DNA of 63,284 nt. Source: Falsiphaeobacter marinintestinus (lineage in GTDB: Bacteria > Pseudomonadota > Alphaproteobacteria > Rhodobacterales > Rhodobacteraceae). A program made the position numbers and the translations under genes. The stretch spans positions 1 through 63,284 of the forward strand of contig NZ_VOGO01000017.1 in NCBI RefSeq assembly GCF_007923355.1. The letters run 5' to 3'. The notes beneath the pieces were generated by a model. It did not search any database, was not told where the DNA came from, and was given only the letters and a program-made list of their open reading frames with translations. Below, in pieces: positions 19,963 through 28,747 of this stretch (the first letter of the stretch is position 1; each line of letters begins with the position of its first letter).

Positions 19963-20884
19963 CCTGACCGCCTTGCGCGCGGCTGTGGCCGCGCATGGTC
20001 GCGTGGTTCGAATCGTTGTGGCCTCGGTCCAGGGATCGACACCGCGTGAGGTCGGCGCGGCGATGCTGGTCTGGGCGGACGGGCAATCGGGCACGATTGG
20101 CGGTGGCACGCTAGAGTTTGAGGCGGTTGGAACCGCACGATCGGGGGTTTTGGGGCTGTCGCGCCATGCCTTGGGGCCGGATCTGGGACAATGCTGTGGC
20201 GGTGCGGTGCAGGTGTTGAGCGAAGCCTATGACGCCGACGCGGTGGCCAGGTTGACGGGGGACGTTGTGGCCCGATCTGTGACCGGCGCGGCGGAGATGC
20301 CATTGTCGGTCAGGCGCCTGATGGCAGAGGCGCGCGGTCAGGGCGTGCGGCCCCCTTCCCGGCTGATTGAGGGTTGGATGGTGGAACCCGTGGCGCGGGC
20401 CGAGCGGCCCCTTTGGGTCTGGGGCGCGGGTCATGTTGGGCGCGCATTGGTTGATGTGCTGGCGCCGTTGCCTGATCTGGCGATCACCTGGGTCGATACC
20501 GGGTTTGATCGGTTTCCGGCGGATGTGGCGGAGGATGTGACGGTGTTGCCCGCAGCCAACCCGGCGGATCTGGTGCGCCATGCCCCTGCAGGGGCCGAAC
20601 ATCTGATCGTCACCTATTCTCATGCGCTGGATCTGGAGTTGTGTCATCGGCTTTTGTCGCATGGCTTTGATTTTGCCGGGTTGATCGGGTCGGCGACAAA
20701 ATGGGCGCGGTTCCGGTCGCGTCTGGCAGCCCTTGGCCATGGGCCGGAACAGATTGCCCGGATCACCTGCCCGATTGGCGATCCGTCTTTGGGGAAACAC
20801 CCCCGGGCAATCGCCCTTGGCGTTGGGGCTGCATTATTGCAGGGTGCCCGCGCCGCTGAAAACAGAAAGGACCGTCACGCGTGA
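19952..20884 (+). CDS. xdhC: Xanthine dehydrogenase accessory protein XdhC
   Basis: This 310-residue protein binds the molybdenum cofactor, promotes its sulphuration and inserts it into XdhB. Seen are the N-terminal XdhC/CoxI motif (GSTPREVGAAMLVW, GTIGGGTLEFEA, GQCCGGAVQV) and a C-terminal Rossmann-like domain (WVWGAGHVGRALVD). ATG at 19952 is chosen because it places VVRIVVASVQGSTPRE near the N terminus; it overlaps the end of xdhB by 11 bases. Its stop overlaps the GTG start of the ABC ATPase, extending the operon. Confidence 0.92.
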   Translation: MGFDLTALRAAVAAHGRVVRIVVASVQGSTPREVGAAMLVWADGQSGTIGGGTLEFEAVGTARSGVLGLSRHALGPDLGQCCGGAVQVLSEAYDADAVARLTGDVVARSVTGAAEMPLSVRRLMAEARGQGVRPPSRLIEGWMVEPVARAERPLWVWGAGHVGRALVDVLAPLPDLAITWVDTGFDRFPADVAEDVTVLPAANPADLVRHAPAGAEHLIVTYSHALDLELCHRLLSHGFDFAGLIGSATKWARFRSRLAALGHGPEQIARITCPIGDPSLGKHPRAIALGVGAALLQGARAAENRKDRHA

Positions 20885-22398
20885 CAGATACGCTTTTGAG
20901 CATCCGGGGGCTGACCAAAGCTTATCCCGGGGTCGTCGCCAACAACGACGTGTCCTTTGATATCGGCGTCGGCGAAGTACATGCCTTGCTGGGTGAAAAT
21001 GGCGCCGGCAAGTCGACGCTGGTCAAAATGATCTATGGGCTGGTCAAACCCGACACCGGCGAGATGGTGTTGCGTGGTCAGCCCTTTGCCCCGCCCGAGC
21101 CCCGTGCGGCGCGGGCTGACGGGATCGCGATGGTGTTTCAGCATTTCTCGCTGTTTGACGCGCTGAACGTGGCCGAAAATATTGCGCTGGGAATGGAGAC
21201 TCCGCCCCCGATGCGGGATCTGGCGGCGCGCATTCGTGAGGTGTCAGAGACCTATGGCCTGCCCTTGGACCCGTTTCGCACGGTTGGCGATCTGAGTGCC
21301 GGCGAACGCCAGCGGGTCGAGATTATTCGCTGTCTGCTGCAGGACCCCAAGCTGCTGATCATGGACGAACCGACCAGCGTGCTGACCCCGCAAGAAGTCG
21401 AGATCCTGTTTCAGACGCTGAACAAGCTGCGCTCGGAAGGGACGTCGATCTTGTATATCAGTCACAAGCTGGAAGAGATCCGCACGCTGTGTGACACCGC
21501 GACGATCCTGCGGCTGGGTCAGAAGGTCGGTACCTGTGTGCCTGCTAAGACCACGGCGCGCGACATGGCTGAGATGATGGTGGGATCGACCCTGCACACC
21601 CCGGAACGCGCCGGGCGCGATCTGGGCGAGGTGGCGTTGGACGTCAGCGGGCTGTCGGTGCCCTCCCCGTCGGCCTTTGGTACGGCGTTGAAAAATGTGC
21701 ATCTGGTGGTGCGGCAGGGCGAAGTGTTGGGCATTGGCGGCGTGGCCGGGAACGGGCAGGACGAATTGCTGAACGCGCTGTCCGGCGAAGTGCGTTCGGA
21801 AAACGGTGCGATCAAGATGCTGGGTGATCCAATCGGGAAACTGGGTCCAAAGGCGCGGCGCGGCTTGGGCCTGCTGACCGCGCCTGAAGAACGTCTGGGC
21901 CATGCGGCGGCACCGGATATGAGCCTGACCGAGAACGCCTTGCTGACCGGGTCTGTGCGCGAAAACCTGGAAACACGTGGCTTTCTGAAATGGGGCGCGG
22001 CGCAGGATTTTGCAGAGCGGATCATCAATGCGTTTGACGTGCGCACGCCGGGTCCGTCAAATGTGGCACGGTCGCTGTCGGGGGGGAATTTGCAGAAATT
22101 CGTCATCGGCCGGGAGGTGTTGCAAAACCCGAAAGTTCTGGTGGTGAACCAGCCGACTTGGGGCGTGGATGCCTCTGCGGCGGCGTCAATCCGGCAGGCC
22201 ATTCTGGATCTGGCGGCTGAGGGCTGTGCGGTGGTCTGCATCAGTCAGGACCTGGACGAATTGATGGAAATCTCGGACCGGTTTGCGGCCTTGAACGAGG
22301 GCCGATTGAGCGCGCCCAAGCCGACGCAGGGGCTGTCGGTGGATGAAATCGGGTTGATGATGGGCGGCGCCCACGGGATGGAAGTGGCACATGTTTGA
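20881..22398 (+). CDS. ABC transporter ATPase for purines/nucleosides (duplicated domain)
   Basis: This 505-residue protein has two fused ABC domains, as in BMP-type nucleoside/purine importers. Domain 1 has Walker A GENGAGKST (about residue 37), signature LSAGERQRVEI and Walker B LLIMDEPTSVL. Domain 2 has a degenerate Walker A (GVAGNGQDELL) and signature LSGGNLQKFVIGRE; its Walker B region reads VLVVNQPTWG, with Asn and Gln where Asp and Glu usually stand, so the second site is probably weak. The GTG start overlaps xdhC. The operon position suggests import of hypoxanthine, xanthine or nucleosides for XDH. Confidence 0.92.
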   Translation: MTDTLLSIRGLTKAYPGVVANNDVSFDIGVGEVHALLGENGAGKSTLVKMIYGLVKPDTGEMVLRGQPFAPPEPRAARADGIAMVFQHFSLFDALNVAENIALGMETPPPMRDLAARIREVSETYGLPLDPFRTVGDLSAGERQRVEIIRCLLQDPKLLIMDEPTSVLTPQEVEILFQTLNKLRSEGTSILYISHKLEEIRTLCDTATILRLGQKVGTCVPAKTTARDMAEMMVGSTLHTPERAGRDLGEVALDVSGLSVPSPSAFGTALKNVHLVVRQGEVLGIGGVAGNGQDELLNALSGEVRSENGAIKMLGDPIGKLGPKARRGLGLLTAPEERLGHAAAPDMSLTENALLTGSVRENLETRGFLKWGAAQDFAERIINAFDVRTPGPSNVARSLSGGNLQKFVIGREVLQNPKVLVVNQPTWGVDASAAASIRQAILDLAAEGCAVVCISQDLDELMEISDRFAALNEGRLSAPKPTQGLSVDEIGLMMGGAHGMEVAHV

Positions 22399-22406
22399 TA
22401 TGGTGC

Positions 22407-22443
22407 ATCGCCTGCGGCGCGAGTATTTGGAAAGAGAAGAACG
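22407..22443. repeat. Diverged REP-like sequence after the ABC ATPase gene
   Basis: CGCCTGCGGCGCGAGTATTT followed by GGAAAGAGAAGAACGGGG lies in the short gap between the ATPase and permease genes. Its GTATTT/GAA/AAGA pattern matches the tail of the element inside xdhB (18795-18825). Here it is in the usual position for such elements, at a gene end. Confidence 0.4.
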
Positions 22444-22455
22444 GGGGGCGGCATC

Positions 22456-23535
22456 ATGATCGTGATGGAGAAGCGCCCTCAACCATCGCGCGCCTGGTCT
22501 CTGGCCACGCCTGTGGTGGCCGTGCTGGCGACCATGGTGTTTGGCGGGTTGTTGTTCGGGGTTCTCGGGACCAACCCGTTTGTGGCGATCAAGACGATCT
22601 TCTGGGATCCGATCTTTGGGGAGTTCGCGTTTTATTACCGACCGCAATTGCTGGTCAAAGGCGCGCCTTTGGTGCTGATTGCGATTGGCTTGTCGCTGGG
22701 CTTCAAGGCCGGGATCTGGAACATCGGCGCGGAAGGCCAGTACATCATGGGCGCGCTTGTGGGGGCGGGTGTCGGGCTGGCATTTTACCCGCTGGACGCC
22801 TGGTACATCTTTCCGCTGATGGTGATCGCCGGTGCCTTTGGCGGCTGGATCTGGGCGATGATCCCGGCGGTGTTGAAGGTCAAGTTCGGCACCAATGAGA
22901 TCTTGGTGTCTTTGATGCTGGTCTATGTGGCCGAACAGCTTTTGGCGTCTATGTCGTTGGGGTTGCTGAAAAACCCGGAAGGATTTGGATTTCCCGGCAG
23001 CCGGAACCTGAATGAATATGCCAGCGCCAACAGCTGGATTTTACAGGATGCGGGCATGCATTGGGGCGTTGTCGCAGCGCTGATCGCGGTGATCTTTGCC
23101 TATGTGCTGCTGAACCGGCACATGCTGGGCTTTCAGATCCGCCTGACCGGTGAGGCCCCGCGCGCGGCACGGTTCGCCGGTGTCAATCCGGCGCGGCTGA
23201 TCCTGTTTTGCCTGGGCACATCGGGGATGCTGGCCGGGCTAGCGGGCATGTTCGAAGTGGCGGGCCCGTCGGGTCAGGTGAGCATCGATTTCAACGTCGG
23301 CTATGGCTTTACCGCGATTATCGTGGCGTTCCTGGGCCGCTTGCATCCGGTTGGCATTTTGCTGGCCGGGGGGCTGATGGCATTGACATACATTGGTGGC
23401 GAGATCGCGCAGGGCAATCTGGGTCTGCCGGCAGCGGCGATCCAGGTGTTTCAGGGGATGTTGCTGTTTTTCCTGTTGGCGTTGGATTTGCTGACCAGCT
23501 ATCGCATTCGGTTTGCCAAGAAAGAGGTGGCTTGA
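22456..23535 (+). CDS. ABC transporter permease (BMP-type purine/nucleoside), first subunit
   Basis: This 359-residue inner-membrane permease belongs to the BPD_transp_2 family. It has about nine hydrophobic segments and the conserved GLSLGFKAGIWNIGAEGQY (about residue 70-90) followed by GTNEILVSLMLVYVA (about 145). It pairs with the shorter permease downstream. The start is preceded by GGGGGGCGG; an internal ATG three codons later is possible. It is part of the xdh operon. Confidence 0.92.
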   Translation: MIVMEKRPQPSRAWSLATPVVAVLATMVFGGLLFGVLGTNPFVAIKTIFWDPIFGEFAFYYRPQLLVKGAPLVLIAIGLSLGFKAGIWNIGAEGQYIMGALVGAGVGLAFYPLDAWYIFPLMVIAGAFGGWIWAMIPAVLKVKFGTNEILVSLMLVYVAEQLLASMSLGLLKNPEGFGFPGSRNLNEYASANSWILQDAGMHWGVVAALIAVIFAYVLLNRHMLGFQIRLTGEAPRAARFAGVNPARLILFCLGTSGMLAGLAGMFEVAGPSGQVSIDFNVGYGFTAIIVAFLGRLHPVGILLAGGLMALTYIGGEIAQGNLGLPAAAIQVFQGMLLFFLLALDLLTSYRIRFAKKEVA

Positions 23536-23536
23536 G

Positions 23537-24457
23537 ATGGATCTGAGCGCAATCAATCCGATCCTTCTGATCGCTTCGCTGATGGTGGCGGCGACTCCGT
23601 TGTTGCTGGCCGCCGTGGGCGAGCTGGTCGTTGAAAAGGCCGGTGTGCTGAACCTGGGCGTCGAAGGCATGATGATCGTGGGCGCGATCAGCGGTTTCTC
23701 CATTGCGGTTGAGACCGGGTCGCCGTGGCTGGGGTTTCTGGCCTCGGCCGTGGGCGGCGCGGTGCTGTCGCTGCTGTTCGTGATTCTGACGCAGGTGGCG
23801 CTGGCCAATCAGGTGGCGAGCGGGCTGGCGCTGACGCTGTTCGGGTTGGGAATCAGTTCGCTGATGGGGCAAAGCTATGTCGGGGTGAAACCGCCTGCGA
23901 CGCCCGATCTGTACATCCCGATCTTAAGCGATATTCCGGTGATCGGGCCGATCGTGTTTTCGCATGATCTGATTCTCTATCTTGGGATAATGATTGTCGC
24001 GGCGGTCTGGGCCACGCTGAAATACACGCGGGTGGGCCTGATCCTGCGCGCTGTGGGGGAAAACCACGATGCCGCCCATGCGCTGGGGTACAAGGTGGTG
24101 CGAATCCGGATCATGGCGATCATGTTTGGCGGGGCCTGTGCGGGGCTGGGTGGTGCCTATATCAGCCTGATCCGGGTGCCGCAGTGGACCGAAGGCATGA
24201 CGGCCGGAATCGGCTGGATCGCGTTGGCGCTGGTGGTGTTTGCCAGCTGGAAGCCATGGCGCGTCCTGCTGGGTGCCTATCTTTTTGGCGGTATTACCGT
24301 TTTGCAGCTTAACCTTCAGGCAGCGGGCGTTGCCATTCCGGTCGAGTATCTGGCAATGTCGCCCTACATTATCACCATCCTCGTGCTGGTGATCCTGTCT
24401 GCAGATAAAAGCAGCGCACCGGCCTCGCTGGGGCGCATATTCCATGCCTCGCACTAG
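23537..24457 (+). CDS. ABC transporter permease (BMP-type purine/nucleoside), second subunit
   Basis: This 306-residue permease is the paralogous partner of the preceding gene. It has the family motif KAGVLNLGVEGMMIVGA (about residue 35-50), ALANQVASGLALTLFGLG (about 90), and a cytoplasmic coupling loop TRVGLILRAVGENHDAAHALG (about 165-185). It starts one base after the previous stop (TGAGATG), so translation is probably coupled. Confidence 0.92.
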   Translation: MDLSAINPILLIASLMVAATPLLLAAVGELVVEKAGVLNLGVEGMMIVGAISGFSIAVETGSPWLGFLASAVGGAVLSLLFVILTQVALANQVASGLALTLFGLGISSLMGQSYVGVKPPATPDLYIPILSDIPVIGPIVFSHDLILYLGIMIVAAVWATLKYTRVGLILRAVGENHDAAHALGYKVVRIRIMAIMFGGACAGLGGAYISLIRVPQWTEGMTAGIGWIALALVVFASWKPWRVLLGAYLFGGITVLQLNLQAAGVAIPVEYLAMSPYIITILVLVILSADKSSAPASLGRIFHASH

Positions 24458-24487
24458 GGGCCAAAGAAACCAACAAAGGGGATCTTA

Positions 24488-25558
24488 ATGAAACGCACTT
24501 CTCTTCTTGCCGGCGTCGCGCTGGCGCTGGGTCTGGCCACCGGGGCCATGGCTGACACGACCAAGGTCGGCTTTGTCTATGTCGGGCCCGTCGGCGATGG
24601 CGGCTGGACCTATGAGCACGATCAGGGCCGCAAGGCCGTTGTCGAAGAATTCGGTGACAAGGTCGAAACCGTCTATGTCGAAAACGTCGCCGAAGGCCCC
24701 GACGCCGAGCGCGTGATCACACAGATGGCGCTGCAGGGCGCGGACCTGATTTTCACCACCTCGTTCGGATACATGGATCAGACGGTCAACGTCGCTAAGA
24801 AATTTCCGAAAGTGAAATTTGAGCACGCCACCGGGTACAAGACTGCCGACAACGTGTCGGTCTATTCGGCACGCTTTTATGAAGGCCGCGCCGTTCAGGG
24901 CCATATCGCCGGAAAAATGACCAAGTCGAACATCGTCGGCTATATCGCGTCGTTCCCGATTCCCGAAGTGATCCGGGGCATCAATTCGGCCTATATCCAT
25001 GCCAAGAAGGTGAACCCTGACGTTCAGTTCAAGATCATCTGGGCCTACACATGGTTTGATCCGGCCAAAGAGGCTGACGCAGCCAAGGCGTTGATCGAAC
25101 AGGGCGCGGATGTCGTTCTGCAACACACTGACTCGACCGCACCACAGGCAGCGGCCAAGGCTGCGGGCAATGTCATCACATTCGGTCAGGCATCGGACAT
25201 GTCCGAATACGCGCCGTTCCCGCGGGTAAGCTCGATCATTGACGACTGGGCCCCCTATTATATCGCGCGCACCAAGGCCGTCATGGATGGCACCTGGACC
25301 AGCACGAACACATGGGACGGCATCGGCGCTGGCATGGTTGGCATCGGCGAGATTTCGGATGCGGTGCCCGCAGACGTCAAAGCCGAGGCGCTGGCCCTGA
25401 AAGACGCGATTGCGTCGGGTGAGTACAGCCCGTTCACCGGCCCCCTGAAAAAGCAGGACGGCAGCGACTGGCTGGGCGACGGCGAGACCGCAGATGACGG
25501 CACGCTGGCTGGCATGAACTTCTATGTTGAAGGCCTTGAAGGCGACATCCCGCAGTAA
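24488..25558 (+). CDS. BMP-family substrate-binding protein
   Basis: This 356-residue periplasmic binding protein of the Med/BMP (PnrA-like) family binds purine nucleosides or bases. It has an N-terminal signal peptide (cleavage probably after AMA, residue 22), then KVGFVYVGPVGDGGWTYEHD, a typical ligand-contacting start. Conserved GADLIFTTSFGYMD and GADVVLQHTDSTAPQAA follow. It is the last gene of the xdh-transporter operon, preceded by AAAGGGGAT and followed by a strong terminator. Confidence 0.92.
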   Translation: MKRTSLLAGVALALGLATGAMADTTKVGFVYVGPVGDGGWTYEHDQGRKAVVEEFGDKVETVYVENVAEGPDAERVITQMALQGADLIFTTSFGYMDQTVNVAKKFPKVKFEHATGYKTADNVSVYSARFYEGRAVQGHIAGKMTKSNIVGYIASFPIPEVIRGINSAYIHAKKVNPDVQFKIIWAYTWFDPAKEADAAKALIEQGADVVLQHTDSTAPQAAAKAAGNVITFGQASDMSEYAPFPRVSSIIDDWAPYYIARTKAVMDGTWTSTNTWDGIGAGMVGIGEISDAVPADVKAEALALKDAIASGEYSPFTGPLKKQDGSDWLGDGETADDGTLAGMNFYVEGLEGDIPQ

Positions 25559-25578
25559 GCTTCGGGACTGTGGAAACG

Positions 25579-25608
25579 AAAAAGCCCGGCGATTGCCGGG
25601 CTTTTTTT
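25579..25608 (+). terminator. Rho-independent terminator of the purine operon
   Basis: Perfect stem GCCCGGC / GCCGGGC with loop GATT (25584-25601), A-rich on the left and followed by a run of seven T. It lies 25 bases after the BMP stop codon. Confidence 0.92.
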
Positions 25609-25629
25609 ATGGGTCCGTGAGTGGTGGTG

Positions 25630-26574
25630 TCAGGCCGAGAACCCGGAGGGGTCGAACGTCGTCTGGTCTTTGTGCAGCCACAACAGGTCTGGTGTGCCGT
25701 CGATGGCATGGAACGCCGCAAGGTCTGGCACCGGGCCAAGGGTCAGCCGATGACCGGTCAGTGTGCTGTGAGTGGTGGCGACGTCCCAGGCTTGGTAACC
25801 GCGATCCTGCAGCCATGTGAACAAGTCGCGAACCGACGTACCGGCGCGTTTCAGATAGCGGTCTTCGACTTCCAGCAGGATGGCGGGTTTGTGGCGGGTG
25901 ATGGTGTCACTCATCCCCATCATTGCAAACAATTCAAAGCCTTCGACATCGATCTTCAGCAGCACGTCGCCCGACAGATGCTGCGGCAGGACATCATCGC
26001 CCCGTGCAACCGGCACTTCGATGGTTTCGCGTATGTTGGTGTCGACTTCCGGGTCAATGGCCAGCGTTGCCATGATCGACCCTCCGCCCAGCACGTGAAG
26101 CTCAAGGCTGCCGGGCATGGCGCCAAGTGCGAGGTTGTGCAGATCGACATTGCTCAGATCGTTGATGGCAATGTGGCGGTCAATCTTGCGGCAACAGTCG
26201 GGCTGCGGTTCAAAGGCGATCACATGGCCCGTTGAGCCGACGCAGTGCACGGCATACATCGCGAAATTGCCGATATTGGCCCCCACATCGATGCAGGTGT
26301 CGCCAGGTTTCAGAAGCACGTCCAAAAGCATCTGGATTTCGATGTCGTAATAGCGGCCCAGAAAATAGGACTCGCGTTCGACGTCATCGCTCAGATCCAG
26401 TTCCATCAACATCCCGGTCCGCTTGTTGCGGGTCTGGCGGGTTCCGGCCTGACGCCATTGCGGGTCCGTGTTGTCGACGCCCAGAATCCCAAGGCTGTGC
26501 GACAAGGGCCCCCAACCGGGGAATTCGTGGCGCACATAGGGGCGGAAGAGGAAGGGCAGTATTGGCTGTGTCAT
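25630..26574 (-). CDS. FkbM family methyltransferase
   Basis: This 314-residue S-adenosylmethionine-dependent methyltransferase has motif I as TCIDVGANIGNFAMYAV (about residue 93). Motif II is VIAFEPQPDCCRKI, and the FkbM-typical LLKIDVEGFELFAMMGM is near 205. Family members O-methylate sugars or polyketides, but the substrate here is unknown. It is a single gene, convergent with the purine operon, with no glycosyltransferases around. Confidence 0.85.
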   Translation of the reverse strand: MTQPILPFLFRPYVRHEFPGWGPLSHSLGILGVDNTDPQWRQAGTRQTRNKRTGMLMELDLSDDVERESYFLGRYYDIEIQMLLDVLLKPGDTCIDVGANIGNFAMYAVHCVGSTGHVIAFEPQPDCCRKIDRHIAINDLSNVDLHNLALGAMPGSLELHVLGGGSIMATLAIDPEVDTNIRETIEVPVARGDDVLPQHLSGDVLLKIDVEGFELFAMMGMSDTITRHKPAILLEVEDRYLKRAGTSVRDLFTWLQDRGYQAWDVATTHSTLTGHRLTLGPVPDLAAFHAIDGTPDLLWLHKDQTTFDPSGFSA

Positions 26575-26894
26575 GGTTCAATCGGGTCTGGCTGTTGGCA
26601 AAATCAAATTGGCGACAGGCCGACGCGTGCAGGTGTCAGATTTAACATGGTCGCCACCGAACAAAATACTTCATCAGACAAATTTGGACGAACAGATCCG
26701 GCACACAACAAGGTGACGCCTCAAAAACTGCGTCGACTTAACGAGGTGTTAACACATTTGGGCGGCTTGTAGTTGATTCGTTTCTACGATTTGACCGCGA
26801 AACACACTGTTGTGTACCCATCGAGCGCTGAAACCGGCAGTTTCACGCTATAGTTGCGCGCCAATCCCGTTTAACGAGATTGGCGCACATAAGA
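26575..26894. other. Intergenic region between fkbM and the HlyD-like gene
   Basis: This 320-base stretch holds no recognisable gene. It contains the hairpin terminator of the HlyD-like gene (26858-26886). A TTAAC-GAGGT-GTTAA inverted repeat at 26738-26752 lies upstream of fkbM and may be a regulatory site, though the motif is short. Confidence 0.4.
26858..26886 (-). terminator. Hairpin downstream of the HlyD-like gene
   Basis: Perfect 9-base arms GCGCCAATC and GATTGGCGC with an 11-base loop, nine bases beyond the stop at 26895. There is no clear T-run on the minus strand, so it may act as an mRNA 3'-end stabiliser. Confidence 0.55.
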
Positions 26895-28130
26895 TTAATG
26901 ACTGCCAGAGAACACCAATGTCGTCACTGGCAGCAGCAGCATACGCAAGCGCAGGCCAGCAGCGTGCACCACGCCAATGGTGTCGATCACATGCAGGAAA
27001 ATTCGCCGACCCCCACTGACATCGCCGCTTTCAAGCAGCTCATAATTTGAGGTATAGGCGTTGGCGATACAGGTGCTGCCGGGTGGCAGATGGCCGATGC
27101 CGTCTTTGTAGAGCGGCTCAAGAAACGCGGTGATTGACCCCGGCTGGACGTTATTCTGCGGATCCAGCAGGCGGTCGCTGGGGCGGAACTGGCCCGACGG
27201 GATCACGTCTTGTACGGCCACCACGATCATCGGAATGATCTGATAGGGTTTGGCAAGGCAGCCCATCTCGGCCACCATTCCGGGCTTCAGAACCCCCGCG
27301 GCAAGCTGGTTGAACCCGGCCTGAAACCTTTGATGCCCGGATTCGGTCGGCACAAGGATGCCCGCCGGGCGCAGGACCGGGCTGACAAAGTCGCCGACCT
27401 GCAGGTTGAACTGCTCAACACGCCCCGTAACACCGGCGACCACCAGGGTTTTATCCAACTCGGCCTGAGCCTGCTCCAGTGTGGCTTCGGCGCTGGCCTT
27501 TTGTGCAGGCAACAGGATTTCAATGTTCTCTTGCACCGCTTCCAGATTGGCGTTGGCAGCATCAAGCTGGCCTTCGCGTTCCTGCAGGCGGCTGGCCTGA
27601 CGATCCACCTCGGCCGGGTTGGCGGCGGGCGAGTTCCGGTCAAGAAGTTCCTTGTTGCGTTTGTAATCGGCTTCGACCAGATCATAGGCCGCCTGCGCCT
27701 GATCCACCGCCGCCTGCGCCGCAGTGATCTGGGAATCCGAGATTTCGATCGACGCTTCGACCTCTTCCACCTTGCGCTGAGCGGCATCCACCGCCGCTTG
27801 CTGACTTGAGGCATCGAGGCGGAAGATCTTATCGCCCGCCTGAACGACCTGATTGTTGATGATATAGACTTCGTCCACGCGCCCCCCCGCCTGCGGCAGG
27901 ATGGTGACGGTCCGGAAATAGGACGCAACCGACGTGGTAGAGGGGTGGAAGTAGAACAACAATGTGATGACCGTGGTCGTGGCCATGAAACAGGTCACAA
28001 GGCCCCAGCGCAGTTCGTACCACATGGTAAAGAAGGTGATTTCATGCCCGATGCGTTTGCCCTGCCCATAGCGGCGGAACAAATAGTCGGGCAACAGCGT
28101 GAAGCAGGCACAGATCAGGGTCTCAAGCAT
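26895..28130 (-). CDS. HlyD-family membrane fusion protein, YibH/YiaV-like
   Basis: About 411 residues. One N-terminal membrane segment (about residues 40-60) is followed by a short lipoyl-like part (LPQAGGRVDEVYIINNQVVQAGDKIFRLD). A long coiled-coil hairpin (about 105-215, with EVEASIEISDSQITAAQAA) comes next, then a second lipoyl half (VAGVTGRVEQFNLQVGDFV) and a beta-barrel domain. This is the order of periplasmic adaptor proteins. ATG at 28130 is preferred: it has GGAGG about nine bases upstream and overlaps the preceding gene. No ABC or RND pump or outer-membrane channel is encoded nearby, as in the E. coli yibH and yiaV loci. Confidence 0.8.
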   Translation of the reverse strand: MLETLICACFTLLPDYLFRRYGQGKRIGHEITFFTMWYELRWGLVTCFMATTTVITLLFYFHPSTTSVASYFRTVTILPQAGGRVDEVYIINNQVVQAGDKIFRLDASSQQAAVDAAQRKVEEVEASIEISDSQITAAQAAVDQAQAAYDLVEADYKRNKELLDRNSPAANPAEVDRQASRLQEREGQLDAANANLEAVQENIEILLPAQKASAEATLEQAQAELDKTLVVAGVTGRVEQFNLQVGDFVSPVLRPAGILVPTESGHQRFQAGFNQLAAGVLKPGMVAEMGCLAKPYQIIPMIVVAVQDVIPSGQFRPSDRLLDPQNNVQPGSITAFLEPLYKDGIGHLPPGSTCIANAYTSNYELLESGDVSGGRRIFLHVIDTIGVVHAAGLRLRMLLLPVTTLVFSGSH

Positions 28131-28578
28131 CGGAGCGTGCCTCCGTTTCGGTCTCGGATTCTGTGGCAGGCGTTGGCGCTGGTGGTTCCTCCACTGGCAT
28201 GGATTTCGCAACAGGCTCCATCGGGGTGGTCAGTCGTCCGGCCATGGAGGCCAGCGATTGCGAAATCGACGTGAGCGGTGTCATGAAGTCCGGCGCGCGG
28301 AAGGCCGCGACCAGAATTGCGATGATCCAGAACATGTTATTATGGGTAAACAGCGCCAGCAGCGCGAGAATACCCACCACCTGCATCTGGGAATGGTTGG
28401 AGTCATGCGCCATCCGTTCGGGCATCGCATGCAGAGTCATGTAAAGAATACCGATCCCCAGGATCAGGGCGATGGTGAACACCGTCATGAAGGTGAACAG
28501 ATGATCGCTGCCGTCTGCGGCAGCAATGTAGCTGGGTAAGTGCTCGGGCGCGAGCGGGTGGATGGTTGTGCTGTCCAC
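28123..28578 (-). CDS. Small inner-membrane protein paired with HlyD-like gene (DUF3302/YibI-like)
   Basis: 151 residues with two membrane segments (about 25-45 and 70-92). The conserved-looking ILYMTLHAMPERMAHDSNH sits between them, and the cytoplasmic tail is Pro/Glu-rich (PVEEPPAPTPATESETETEA). Layout and partner match the E. coli yibI/yiaW (DUF3302) genes that accompany yibH/yiaV; the family assignment is inferred. GTG at 28578 with GGGAGA upstream is the likely start, because the upstream extension lacks membrane-protein character. Its stop overlaps the HlyD-like gene by eight bases. Confidence 0.65.
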   Translation of the reverse strand: MDSTTIHPLAPEHLPSYIAAADGSDHLFTFMTVFTIALILGIGILYMTLHAMPERMAHDSNHSQMQVVGILALLALFTHNNMFWIIAILVAAFRAPDFMTPLTSISQSLASMAGRLTTPMEPVAKSMPVEEPPAPTPATESETETEARSDA

Positions 28579-28747
28579 TGGGGTCTCCCTGCGATGTGCC
28601 GCAGCGCGAAATATGCGCGGGCTTTCCTCTGGCGTAGGAAGTTTGGCGCGACTTGGCAACATGGCAATTCCCCGGCGGGCCAAGTTCCGGTCTTTCCGGT
28701 TCTGCAGTGGCATGGCACAGTGCCGGAACTTCCAAAGGAATGACCCG

